From Saccharina japonica (Eukaryota > Sar > Phaeophyceae > Laminariales > Laminariaceae), in assembly GCA_008828725.1 (NCBI GenBank), contig MEHQ01002739.1:1-64000 (forward strand): a stretch of 64,000 nt of DNA. The letters are read 5' to 3'. Each line of letters begins with the position of its first letter. Position 1 is the stretch's first letter. Both the position numbers and the translations under genes were made by a program. Shown here in pieces: positions 34,136 through 46,900 of the stretch. Below the pieces are notes generated by a model that searched no databases, had not been told where the DNA came from, and was given only the letters and a program-made list of their open reading frames with translations.

Positions 34136-34870
34136 CTACACGTACCTCAAGAACATTGCCTCCTCAATGGTATCCGCGAGTGCAACGCACTCGGCTTCAG
34201 TGGTAGCAAGTGTGACGCATTTATGTGTCCTCGATAACAAACACACACTTGCACCCACGCACATCACAGCCCCACCCGAAACAGATCTCCTATCGGTGGC
34301 TTTCCTATCCATAGTATAGTTCGTGCCCGTAAAAGCTACCAGCTCAGGCCCACCGCCCCTCTCAAACGTAACACCAAAATCACTCGTACAAAACACGTAC
34401 TCCAAAATACCCATCGCAGCCTTCCAGTGAACCTCTATCGGCGAGTTCGAATGCCTAGCTGCCGCTCTTACCGCGTTCGCGACGTCCGGCTTGGTTTGGT
34501 TCGTAAGCCGGATCAAGCAGCCCACAAGCTCACGAAAACGCCAGACACCCTGGGGTTCATCCTCGTCAAAGTTCTCCAGCTTTAGGTTGGTCAGGAGTGG
34601 GGTCGTCCTACCAGAATACACCCCAAACTTAGTCGCGTTGGTTTCGGCGAAAACTTGTTGCGAAATCGTCAAGGTACCAGCCTTTAAATCCCTCACAAAA
34701 CGGCAGCCTGGATGCCACCTCAATTCGCCTAGGCTGTTGATTGGGACAAGACGGTGCCCAGGTCGTCGCAAAACTGGTCACACCTACTCTTCCTTCCCAC
34801 CGCCAATGTCATCGACATGTACTACGGTTACTGTGGTGACTTGTGAGGAGTTGTTCGGGACCTTCCCTGT
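34136..34870 (-). pseudogene. Ty1/copia reverse transcriptase C-terminus and RNase H fragment
   Basis: The segment VVHVDDI (at about 34808-34828) is the catalytic YVDD-type box. After a frame shift come PINSLGELRWHPGCRF, TISQQVFAETNATKFGV, GVWRFRELVGCLIRLTN, KPDVANAVRAAARHS and ATTEAECVALADTIEEA, the order of the copia RT tail and RNase H. The element continues neither far enough upstream nor to an LTR, so it is a fragment. It lies just right of the LTR element on the same strand. Confidence 0.85.
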
Positions 34871-34879
34871 CTCACCACG

Positions 34880-35500
34880 AGGTGGGGGGATGTTTGCGAC
34901 ACTTTGGTGGTCGACGGAGACCTGGGCGTTATGTCGTATGACTTGAAGCTACTAGTTTGAGTTGTGTGTTCCCGGAGGGAGGCAGCCTCAACTGGATGCC
35001 GAACCCGTCTTGAGGGTCTACAGTTTGATTAAATTATTTTCTGCCAGAGACGTGCTGTTGTTCCGCTATTACAGGGTATAGAACATACAACAGGGGGGTC
35101 AATGTTATCGGGCGGTATAACATCTGTGAAGGCGGTGTTGTTGATATAGCTTCAAGGAGTTTCCAGCATACGCTCATTTGTAGGATTTTCCCCATCCCGT
35201 TGTTATTGTCTCGCTTTATTTGGGGATATTAATGTTGAAATTGATTTTTATATGTCAGGTATTGGCACTTCCGTTTTACCTTGGCAGTGCTTCGTTATGA
35301 AAGCTGGAATCTGCCGTTTTACCTGGAAAACTGTGACGGGTTGATGGGGATCTCGGCTGGAGTTGGGGGGGTGTTTGGAATACCATGGTGGTCGGTACTG
35401 GTCTAACCGCGACCTGGGTTTTTGATTGTGCGAGGAGTTGTTGGTTTGAGTCGGGGTGTTTCCGGAGGGAAACATCCTCAACCGGATGGCGAGCACGCCT
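34880..35500. repeat. Pair of diverged 110-bp direct repeats beside the copia fragment
   Basis: About 34900-35005 and 35385-35500 share GACCTGGG, GTTTGAGT, TTCC(C/G)GGAGGGA, CCTCAAC(T/C)GGATG and GAGCACGCC/GAACCCGTC in the same order. They probably come from the upstream part of the copia element. The sequence between them is AT-rich with nothing recognised. Confidence 0.45.
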
Positions 35501-38500
35501 TTGGCCAGTCCATCCTAAGAATGACGAACGCATGGATGTCGGGGTCCACGAAGAACATGATACGACCCATGCATGTCAGGAGTCTGTAATACCCACGACC
35601 CGGCTCGCAGGTGTTAGGTATTTCTTGTGCCCGTGATCAAAACGATGCGGCCCATGCATGTGCGCGTGGAGTACGAGTAGTGGTCGATTAGTAGAGGCGG
35701 GTGCTACAAGGCTCTTGGTCCAACCTCTCATTTCCTCTTCACGGCAACGCGGTATGCCACGGAACACGAAAGGGATGCCCAGCCAATCTGCCACCGAATG
35801 TTCGCAACGTCTGCCAAAGGTACCCGACGTGGCCATAGAATGATAACCAACCTTTCTGTTTCACTGTTGAATCGCACAGAGACCATCGTTGAGATTGTGG
35901 CATCGATTATCTTCTTCTTGCACCTCCGCACTTTCCCAGGCCTACTTTTAGGTTGCGGCGGTACACTTCCGTATATACGGCTATTGTGAGTATTTGCACC
36001 CACAACACAACAGCAGTAGCATTGTTCCAATATCGCGTAGAGTAACGAAGGAGGTAGAGGCTTGCTTTTCCGGGGTTTGTTGGAGTGTACTTTACTTTTT
36101 GTTGGCTGACATACTCGTAGCCTCTGTCAAGCGATACACACATTTTGACATGATACATATACGTGGTTATTCGGTCGTCATGTAGCGCGGTGTGTTTTGT
36201 GCAGTCCCACCCCCTATCCTAGCGACACAGTCACCGCCGTTGGGGGCAACGCACGACAGAAACTTGCATCGATACTGTGGTTCCACAAGTTGCGGGAAAA
36301 TAATGGGCACAACGTCAACGTTGTACGTAAAGTGCGCAGGCCTGTTGTGGCGTGGATCAGTGATTTCCACGAGATGGCGTGGACACCATCCGCAATACAG
36401 TGCGCGATGTTCGAATGTTTCAGTCACGTGTGGACTCACGACTACGTAGTTGCCCCTGAATCTCGCATCAGGCCACGAACGCAGCTCTTGACATTTTCAC
36501 GTTTGGTTGTCACGGAACACCATCGCCTTCTTGCCAGCTTGTGTTTATCGTGACCGTATTTAAAAAAAAACATGTGCTATATCAGGTATGTAAATACAGT
36601 GAGTCAGCTATGCCCCCCCTACAGAAAAATTATGATCCTCTGCTGCTTCTCGCAGAGAAACCAGCTACTACCGTAGGCGATGCTGTGTCGATTCTTGGTG
36701 AAAGCTTGAGTATCTTTGGCCAATTTACTGTATGCATATAGTCAACGTCCAATCCCATAATAAGTGCACCTGCGTTTACAACATCAGTTGGGCGGGGATG
36801 GGGATGGGGTGTACACTACCAGCGCAGTACTCGGGACCGATTTTTGATTTTCGAAACCTTCCCTGTGAGGGAAGTGGCGACTATCGACGATTTTGGTACG
36901 GGAATGGACTGACACCGGAAATCAGTTCTGCTGAAACTACCGTATTGCACCAAGTATACCAGCCTTCTTTAGTGTACCACCCAACTGCAGGAAGCCACCA
37001 CCGGTGGAAAATATAAGCAGTTTGCCGCCAAAGGTTTTATCACTGGAATCGGTTACAGTAGATGCCGCCCCTTTCGGCGTTATATGAAATTCACAGATAC
37101 CAACAACATTGTATATGGGGTCCAAACGAAGAAGCGAAAATGTGCCCGACAGCACCGCACTCGGGAGAGCTTTATGGAAGAGCGAGGGATCCCAGTGACG
37201 GGGCTCCCCATCATCGTGGACAGAACGTGTCTGTGGCATCGATATCTCAGGCTGCTCTAATACTGCCTGCTGACGCACCTCAAGCCATTATTAGTGGAGC
37301 CACGGTCGCACACTGCTTCACCCAGCCCTCAAAACAGTACACATCGTATATCCTCGATTGTCGAACGGGAGTCGTTTTCCTTACCGGGGAGATAGGGAAT
37401 ACAATACAAGCGCCTCAACATCGTGGGCATGTGCACACGGCATGTATTATCGGTTGTAGTGATGCGCGTAAAATATTGGCATTTGTACCTGTACACAAGG
37501 CGGTGCTGTCACACCGTTCGTATCACCCGCCCTGGTACTGTACCCTAAGTACCCTAATTGCCAGGAAATGTCTAAAAATCAGTATTGTCCCAGCTTCCTG
37601 CATCACGGCCCCTCTAGTTCCTAGGTGAGTACGCAAAATGTGGCAAATCTCCCTGATCGGACCTATGAGAGTGCTATCCACACCCACAACCCTATCACCG
37701 GTGATACTTAAAGCAAAACTAACCAAAACAAGCATGCCTTGCATCACTGATATTCGATAGATATCACTCTACCGCAGGATACCACCCCGAGCATTAAAAC
37801 GAGTACAATACACTCCGTGTTTCACCCGCGGCGGCTTCTTAGACTGAATACGGTAGTCACCCACAATACCTCACCTTTTTGTTTTGATTTTGTACGGGAA
37901 CGGGCCACCCCGCGAATGTTCCCTGCGACCACTGGAATTCAAGGTAATTATTATTGCCCAGCACAGGATTTCACGGGGTGCGAATCAGCCGCCGCGATAT
38001 CTAACGGTTCGTTTTTTGTGCGTGTATCAGATACCACCAACACATTTGTAGTACCTTTCCATGCACGTACACGATACTTACATGTATTTATGTAATACTT
38101 TTTTTTGTTTTCCATCGAATACAGTAATATGCAGCACGACCTTCAACGTCGATCACTGATAAACATCATACACATCATACACATAGCAATATCCCCAGAA
38201 ACAAGAAAATCAAAGGGAACCTAAAACACGAAACCTATGCATGCATGTAGCCTTACCCCGTTCTGTGCCTACGTTTGCTTAATGCGGAGTCGCCTGCAGC
38301 CCATGGCCCTATCATCGCTTGTGCATGCATACACTTTATGGCACATGTTTGAAGTGAACAAACAGAACGAATCTTGACCAAAACAAAACACGTAGTTTCA
38401 GAGAAAGGCGTTAAAAGCGACCTCGACTACTTCAGGAGAAATCCCGGCATACACTCCACAAAACACAGCCCCCGTTCCTGCAATTCATGAACGCACCTGC

Positions 38501-39864
38501 GGTATAAGCGTGGTACCTGCAGGTGCGACGAAATATACAGAACTGAAAAATGCAAAGTGAAGAACAAAAATATGCTACAAACACACGAACATTGCAAAAC
38601 CGAAAATACAAACATGCAAATACAAAAACACGTAGTGCGAAAACCAAACATACAAGCATTCAAGGTTGTGTTCTGTAGGCAACGTACACAACCGCACCCG
38701 GGGTATTTTTCCCGTTATGACCCGTACCGGACCTTCTGTGACTTGCGTACGGCATTCATACCCGTCCCCGATATTTCTGTAAGTTCTGTATGCCCGAGGC
38801 ACAATATCCGAGGTCCGGGTATGCCCTTGGCAATATCCAGGTGCAGGTACGAGTATACGGGTACAATATTCTAGTACGTACCTACCCGGAACTTTTGTGA
38901 GTTCAGGAAGACCTTCACACCAGTACCCGGGAGTTCTGTCACAACACGTTTGTGTTCTGTAGGGCACATACCCAGGGCATTTACCCGAGGATTACAGTAC
39001 ATAAACACGGAAACATACAAAATACAAAAAATAATAATACAAAAACACAAAATCCTAAATTAAATGCATACAACCATGAAAAATATCAAGCATACAGAAC
39101 AGCATATGGTACAAAATACGAAAACACAACGATACGTATTTACTTCGTAAGGAACAAAAAAGAAAAACTGCTTATGATATGTCTACTCCAAAACTATAAC
39201 ATACCGAAACGCAAATATCAATCATACCAAAATACAGAATACGAATTTCACCGAACACCCGGGACGAACGTATGGCGGCGCACGATGATCGTACCTCCAC
39301 GCTGACTGTAAGATGTTCACCCTATTGTACGTGTTTCAACTAAACAAAATTGCGTGGGGATCCAGTCCACAAGAGACGCGCGAGAGTACCACCGGCGGCG
39401 AGAATCCGTTATCATGGGGGTACTTTGAACGGCATTCGGCGAGTCGATATTCCCCGTTGGATCTACGGCACATAAACTTAAAACCTTAAATCAGGATAAA
39501 CGAATACTTCCACGTGAACCGTTTGGATGGGAATACAAAGTCGGGGTATTCCACGGGGCGTGTCCGGGGGGAAACCTCAGGAACAATTTACGCGGGAACG
39601 GGTATATTTCCCATACCTCGTGACACCCTGAGGAAATTCCCCCGCGGTTAAGCTCCGAGACACTGCGCCGAAAAGCACAGCACCACTTCATTGTCGAGGC
39701 TCTTGGTGACTGTCAAGCCTTACACTAACGCAGCCCCCCCCCCCCCCTCCCGACGCAATTGAACCCTAAGCTTATTATGTTCAAGAACGGAAATAACATA
39801 CATTCTTCAAGGCGCGGGACGCTCGGGATTGGCTTCCCTTGATTAATGTTTCGCATGAAGCTCC
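35501..39864. other. 4.4 kb without a recognised gene
   Basis: Several frames of 75-190 codons occur on both strands (for example 36197-36553 plus and 36937-37278 minus) but none shows a family signature or consistent splice context. 38.5-39.3 kb is A- and C-rich, and a phrase like TTGTGTTCTGTAGG occurs twice (about 38668 and 38949), each followed by an ACCCGG-rich stretch. A poly(C) run lies at 39737-39747. Confidence 0.4.
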
Positions 39865-40932
39865 TTAGATCTGATAATCTTTACACTCGAAAGCGGCACC
39901 CTCCTCCTCCTCCCTGCATACTCCTTCCTCGTATGCTGGACGTAATTCTCTCAAGGACAAGCCTGTACGGTGGATAGGCCCCACCCTGACTGCAGTCTTA
40001 TTCGCATGCATCTCTTTCGTTAAGAGCACCGTCTGAACCAGCACCGTGACGACCATGAAAATGTTCGCGGCGATGAGAACGCCGGAAAAGGTCAAGAGAT
40101 ACTGTGCACTGGCAGTATTTTCGTCGACGTCAATCTTTGAAAGGAACGCCACGTACATACTGGCCACGACAACGCCGTTTCCCCAACGGTACAGGCCCAT
40201 GTCGATACCTTTTTGGAAGGGAGACAAGATCTCCGAAATGAACACGTACTTCACCGCAAACATGAGAGCCACAGATATCTGTACCGTTCTGTTGGGAAGA
40301 ATGAACGCCGCAATGACAGTCAAAGCAATCCGACGACCGCACTCTACAACCTCGTAGTAGTATCGAGACGGCTTATATGCGGCCCATACACCGTTAAACG
40401 GCTTCAGGTGCAGCATAGTTCCCCGGTCGGGCTTGACGAGGTCACGCCGGTGCCAAATCAACAACGCCGTGAACCCAGCAGTTATTCCAATAGGATATAC
40501 ACCCACCATGATGAGCGCGTATACCTGGTACCAGCTGTGGCGAGCCGTCAAGCAGGAAAGGCTGTAATCCGCCCGAAGATATGTTTTTCCATCGTCTAGC
40601 TCGTCGCAGCTGAATGTTTGGAATATCCTATACGATACCGGGGAGTAGACTAAGAAGGCAATAAAAAGCACCACAGCCTGATGCTTGTGCCGCACCTCGC
40701 GTATTGCAGACTCGGAACAGCTGTTTCTTTTTTTCCCGACGAAGTAACTCCCCGCCAGGACGACGAGCGCGAGAAGCGGCGTGATCGTGGCGAAAACCAG
40801 GTGGTCGTAAAAGTCATTGCTGACCAAGCAAGAGTACGAAAATATGAAGTCCAAGTCGAGATTGATCGGATTTAGCTTAGCGACAAAGGTCTGGTAAAGC
40901 TCCGGGTAAACGTCACCTGCGATGACGTCAAA
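39865..40932 (-). CDS. Last exon: multi-pass membrane domain and cytoplasmic tail
   Basis: After acceptor ctcccgccag the exon encodes FDVIAGDVYPELYQTFVAKL, a conserved lead into the membrane domain. About six hydrophobic segments follow: FATITPLLALVVLAGSYFV, VVLFIAFLVYSPVSYRIF, QVYALIMVGVYPIGITAGF, a pair at RIALTVIAAF and VALMFAVKYVF, and LLTFSGVLIAANIF. The tail ends acidic (CREEEEGAAFECKDYQI) and the stop is TGA at 39865-39867. The layout resembles TRP-like membrane tails of stramenopile surface proteins. Confidence 0.88.
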   Translation of the reverse strand, partial: FDVIAGDVYPELYQTFVAKLNPINLDLDFIFSYSCLVSNDFYDHLVFATITPLLALVVLAGSYFVGKKRNSCSESAIREVRHKHQAVVLFIAFLVYSPVSYRIFQTFSCDELDDGKTYLRADYSLSCLTARHSWYQVYALIMVGVYPIGITAGFTALLIWHRRDLVKPDRGTMLHLKPFNGVWAAYKPSRYYYEVVECGRRIALTVIAAFILPNRTVQISVALMFAVKYVFISEILSPFQKGIDMGLYRWGNGVVVASMYVAFLSKIDVDENTASAQYLLTFSGVLIAANIFMVVTVLVQTVLLTKEMHANKTAVRVGPIHRTGLSLRELRPAYEEGVCREEEEGAAFECKDYQI

Positions 40933-43900
40933 CTGGCGGGAGGGTAACGGAAGCAACCGGGACAACGTGTGGATGATGCGGAAAGTCAATAGTAATTACT
41001 TGGTATACATAGACATTTTGATCAGCCCCCTAAACCACACTTTAACAGCGTGGGCGAGCGTTTTCAATGGCTGCAAGGGACTACATCATTAAGGTTGGAC
41101 ACAACCTAACGTAATGACATGCATTGTGTTGAACGATTCAACGGCTGGACGTTAAACGTCTGTAGCAACACCTTCATCACGAGCTGTCTTGCTTGGCACG
41201 GCGCGTAGTAACTCGTGGGCAACTTGCATGTAGATCGTTTGGTGTCGGGGTGCATTTCGTGTACACAATTGCGTTGAACTGCGTAATATGAACCGCTTAA
41301 TACATACCAGATACCAGATACGCAAGTGAAATCGCCACTGGAAGAGTGTTGGACCGAGCCTGAAGCACGGGTGCCATTAAAACCGTACGCTACCTGCCCC
41401 AGTCTGCCGAGTCTATCAGAAGGCCATCGATAATACGATTCTCTTCCCAGACGTTCGTTCCCCGACATCAGTGGAGACATGAACTAATATAGTCTCTGAA
41501 CCGCAATTCCGACAACAATAGTATGTTTCTATATGCTACCGTGGTATAGGTCAAGACAAAATGAATGCCTGTGTTAACATACTCTAGACTACGTCGCTAT
41601 CTCGCGTGGAAACCAACAATTGAATACCTGAGAAATGATCTGCCAGACTGTCACGACGATTTTGATAGCCCGAATTGGAAGCATGTTGACCAGAGAATCT
41701 CGGCAAGACCTCCATTTTTTCTTCCACTGACTTTGATTTATCTCGATCCCCTCGTCGGTCCCGTTGTGCACCACCTTTCCCAAATATGAAAGCAGTGCGC
41801 CGGCTAATAGTAACACAGCCAGACTCAACGCCACCGCAAGTCCCACGGCCGACCTTGTCATAACCCTGGAGCACTCACGACAGCTGTAGGCAATCCCTGG
41901 CGCAAAGTCTTTGGCACAAACGGCGCAGTCTGGAGCACCAAGTGGGGAGAGAAAGAAGGGAATGAGGCGCATTTCGTCGACGTTGCGAATCAGGTGCGCG
42001 ATACGACGAAACGATGGTGCATTGCAATCGAACAACGTACAACGTGAATGCATACTTGCAGTTCAAGCTCCACTCACAAGAAGAAAAAACTGTATAGGGC
42101 GACGTACGTGGGTATACCAATAACCTGAAACCTTCAGGTCACAGCTGGCTCCACGACTTGTGCTAGGATCAACCCAACATGCGATAGCTCTGGACCAAGC
42201 AACATGCAAGTGCTTTCTCACATGGCCCCGTGTAGCCAGATGTGCAGTACTTGTCGGTATCAGTTCCGCCGTGGCAGGCACCCTTTTGGTAGCATTCCAA
42301 AATGTCGTGGCTTTCGTTCGAGGTACGGAAGAAGCCTTTTTTGAGTGTCAGGGTTTCGATGGTTGTGCCAGGCAACGGGGCGTTAGCGCCCACGGGTGAC
42401 TTTGCGCAGACAGGTCTCCCGTCTATTCGGACCTCTTGGCGGGTGCTTACGGCATCGCCAAAGGTTGAACATCTGGAACAGACTTCTTCGAAGCACGAGC
42501 TGCAGAACTGCGTCTGGTTTTATTAAAGCGACAGGGGTATAGAGTAACGAAGTTAGTCTAGATGGACCACATGAGAGCTGAACGTCAACATTGTGACAGA
42601 ACACGCGAATAGATACGTTTCAAACAACGCTACACAGCGTAGAGACACTTACTACGTATGTGAACAGCCAGAACAATATTCAAAACAGGTTTGTTGTCCT
42701 CAACGCATTGAAGTAGGCGCTCGGCATGTGCTACCAACTCCGCACTGCAATAAATTTTGTTCGGCCTGCAGAAACACGTTCACATACTATGCCTGGTATA
42801 AAGCTACTGGCATTGTTCAGAGCCTGCACTAAACCACGAACAATATACTACATATCGTACCGTACAACAACCCTTAGTTAGTAGAGACGGCGTGTCGATG
42901 CGTTGTGTAAGGTTCTGTATTCTTCTTGAAGCTGCTTGCCTCATTCGCTTCGATGTAGCCGTACTCCCCGACTGGGCAGTAGTACGCGTTCTCCGAGAAA
43001 TTCACGTTGGACATCATGCCCAGGAACCCCACGCTCATAATAGCGGGGCCTTCGATTACGGCCTCGTTCGCCACAAAAATTGTGTTAGAAACACGCATAG
43101 ACCCTGTGTGGAAGATCGCTCCTCCTGAGACCCCTGTGCAATCGTCGGAGGCCGTTAAAACATGAGGTAGATCTCTTAAGTTCGACTGCGAAGCTGCTTG
43201 TGTAACACAATATATGTATCGCCACACCTAATGGTGTTACATGTGCAGCGAATTAGTGTAAAGTATGTCCACGCTCACCAAAGGTTGAAAATACAGTCTG
43301 CATGGACAACCCACCAGTGGAGGAGGGGTGGCCTTGAGTATGGATTGTGTCAGGGCAGGAAAAGGGGATCTGATTGGATGGATTGGTGGTATTCATCGAA
43401 GGCTGTCAGGTTTTACACTGCGTATGAATAATGCCCTGCACATTGTCAGAAGGAAACATGAGTATTAAGTGTATCAGGGATCGTGATGCATGTCGCCAAC
43501 ACGGCGTGGCAGCAGAGACTAACGGTAGATCTGATGAGTCATTCAGGCTGGTGCTTGTCCACTTTGGAAATGTAGTTTGTAGACTAAATATATGAGTACA
43601 CAACCATTGGGCCAGTTTTTTTCCCCATCCCATTTATTTTCTTCGCACTTCTGTCTCTCCTTCCTACTCGTAGTCGTAACTCAGATCCAGGGTCACAAAG
43701 CAAGCTCTTCTCCCTCCTCCCCACAACGGTTCGTGCCTTGATTTTGGTCGCGCAGAGGGTTCAGCATTCCCAACGCTCGTCGATTTTCATCGAATTTTGC
43801 TAACTCACGCTCTCGCGGTTTCCGCTAGTCAAGATGTTTTTTGCGAGAAAACGTCCCTACGAGTATATACGAGTATGGACTCGGGGGGGATCGAACCCAC

Positions 43901-46900
43901 GACCTTGACTCTACCAGGGACGATATTCACCTGTCATTCCACCGAGGACGTCGGAATGGGTTAGAACAATAGAGTAGATGGAGTACGTGTTGTGAGGAGT
44001 TATAGCGTGGTGGAATGTGTCTTGCAGTTCAACGTACGGGATTGTCACTGCGTGTCACAATGTGTACAGCTATTGGCCCGTCTTTCCGCGGTTCAACGTC
44101 TAGAGCTACGCTTTGATCTCGAAGAAGCCAATCTCGCCGCATTGCTCCAGAAGGTTTCCGTTCAACTTTCAACTGCCCTAGAAGTATCCACCTGTGACCG
44201 TGGGCGCACTTGTATAGGCTATCCATATAGGACATTCATAAAACCGCAGATCGTCTGCGTTTATATGGTAACAGCTACAATAGTAGTACATGCGCCGAAC
44301 GTTGAATAAGCTTGAGCTGCCAGGCAGGGGTGCATGTACACGGCATGCTTTGGTTCAACCAAGCATCTAATTCTATGAGCTTCTACATACTGGTCAAAGC
44401 TGAAGGCCACACATAATATTTTCTCCCGATCAAACGTCATGCCGTCTTTTCGAGCCACACCCTGAACGTTTAACACGTGTTGTAGGAGCGCCTACCAAAG
44501 CGTGACCGATTTAGTTCCCGTAACATTTTTCCATTCAGGAGTTTTGGCGATATTGTAGTCGCTTAAGATCCCAAATTTCCGGCGAAACAAGAAGTAACCA
44601 TTCCACATGTCTCATACAATATCGGCACAAAACGCCAGGCGCTGATTAAAGAAAAGGCGTGGACATTTGGGCTTTTGTGCTGAAAACGTGCATCTCGTGG
44701 AAATGTAATGTACTGGCCTGTACTCATCTGTTGTAGTTTCAGGGCAGCATCGACTAGGAGCGTTTGGTCTAACAGTTCTGCGAGTATCTGCGTTAACACA
44801 TGCACATAAATGCCTTGGAATGCCTGCCGCTGGCTAAGTGTGACACACTAAGATATATCTGTTGTTTAGGGCTCTCACACTGGGACCTTGAAATACAGGT
44901 TTGGAGAAATAACACTTTTGACATATGTTCAGGTTTAGCCACCACCAAACTGAATAATATTGTGATAATTGTAGGATTTTTGTAATACGAATTCTGGTGA
45001 GGCCATAAGGAGGCCATTCACGAGCGTTCAATGTTGGGTTTTCATCCAATGTGTTATCTTCACGCTTCTTGCTCCTACTCCGTCCTAGCCGTGGGCCAGA
45101 TCCAGGTGCACTTAGAAGGCTCGTTTCCCCCCTGCCCACTGCGGTAGGATCTCTGCATTGTTATCGGGAGATAGGGTCAACACGTTCTTCCCTCGTCGAC
45201 TTGCGTCGGATTGTGCCTACCCACGCTATACTACTACGAAGTATAATGATAGTAGGTGCTCTCTACACTTGATGTCATTGGAGAATAACATTACAACATA
45301 CGGATGCTCGAACCCGCGACATCAACTCTAGATGTATTGTAAGCTACTCACAAGGCCACCGGCGCGGTTGGTATTATACGCGTGCAAACGCACTGCAGTT
45401 ACTAAATGACGTGCACATATGACAGAAAAACTCAACCACGCTATCTTTCCGCCATACTTTCAACTTTTTCGGACTGAGCTCTACTGTAACTGAAACTAAC
45501 ACGTTTTTACGCCGAAAGTTTGTTTCGCTTTGCGTGGGGGTCATGTAAGATACATGTACCCTGGTACTCCACATGCAACGTCCTACTAGACAGAGTGGCG
45601 GGTCAGGTTGAAGCAGCTGGTGTATTATATATTGATGAGCGTAGGTGGAACAGTGGCCAGGTAAGGCCTCCATAGCACGATGTCGTATCGGACCTGGTCA
45701 AATGTGTTTCCATAAATAGCGATTATGTGCACGGATAACTCTTAAGAAAAAACAAGGGATTTCCGAGTGACTCACAAGCAAAGTTATTCTTGAAGACTGA
45801 AGCGTTGAAGATGTCCACCCCGGGGCCTGTGTACAAGTAAAGCGCGCCCCCGTCTTCAGCCGTGTTGCCTTCGAGAACACACTCGCTAAAAAAGGTTGGT
45901 TTGTCGTCTACAGCAAAAACAGACACGGCGCCGCCGAGCGATGCTTTGTTAGACTTGAACATCGTATTGCCGAGATGAACTTGGTCACATGTATCCAACG
46001 CGAGGGCGCCTCCCACGGCGCCGGCAGAATTATTGACAAACACTGCGCTCCAGCTAGAAGTGTAGTCATCGCCCGCATCGGAGTAGAAACCGCCTGCAAC
46101 ACGCCAAGACCCACGATCGAAAGTGCCGGTTAGATCCCTTTCAGCAAAATGCTAGCCAATACGTACAATATCATTACGGCTGCAATTCGTTGAGGGCGGG
46201 TTACAAAGCATACCGACACTGGGAGGACATGTCATCACACCCATACGAATTTCTACCGACATATGTTTGCGGTGGTGCCCTCCGAGCCTACAATGCTGCA
46301 GTGTTCATGATAATTGCGGTGGAGCTGGAATTTGGCCATCCCATAAACGTACCAGCATCTTCTGTGGCGAGTGTCCGGCGTTATCCGTTGGTTTCTCTCT
46401 TACGTTACTGTGGTTCGGCCCGCTTGTTGTGCATGTGTGACCCCCGGGAACTTGAAAAAAACTTACACCCGAAATGTCCTTATGATTGACGTGCAACTGA
46501 GGCCAGCACAATTACACTTTGATATGGAATCCAGCGTAAAGTCTATATGTAGTTCTCGGTATTAAGCCTGGTCGAGAAAAACTTACGAATCGGCAGCGAG
46601 ATGCTACACTTCCGACCCCTCCTGCGTCTTAGACAATCGGACGCCCGTCAAACCAGTAGCAGCCCAGCGCATTAAAGAGAGTATCCCGACACGGTTACAA
46701 CAAGTGAATGCGCTTCTATTTGGCGTTTCGCAAAAGTGGCGAAAGTGCGACGGGGGGCTAGGTCCCGCTCCTCTAGTTACAATGTGCGTAAGTGTTACAC
46801 CCGTCTCGTACAAGAGATCCCAGTCCTCCCACTACCCTCACAAAGTGCGTCGTACATCGCTAAGGTTAAAAATATGGAAATATCCCAAATCGCAAAGTAT

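Noticed and set aside
36197..36553. 118-codon plus-strand frame
   Set aside because: Some non-random look (RKVRRPVVAWISDFHEM) but no recognised family, no start context and no neighbouring exon.
42940..43133. GC donor (GAG followed by gcaagc) at the end of the Pmp exon
   Set aside because: It resembles a GC splice site but leaves phase 0, which does not fit the next exon's start. The GT donor at 42964 fits phase and keeps the Cys-rich frame.
45776..46093. Bacterial Pmp/autotransporter gene from contamination or transfer
   Set aside because: The repeats are split by spliceosomal introns in consistent phase and are fused to a eukaryotic Cys-rich and membrane tail; no autotransporter barrel is present.
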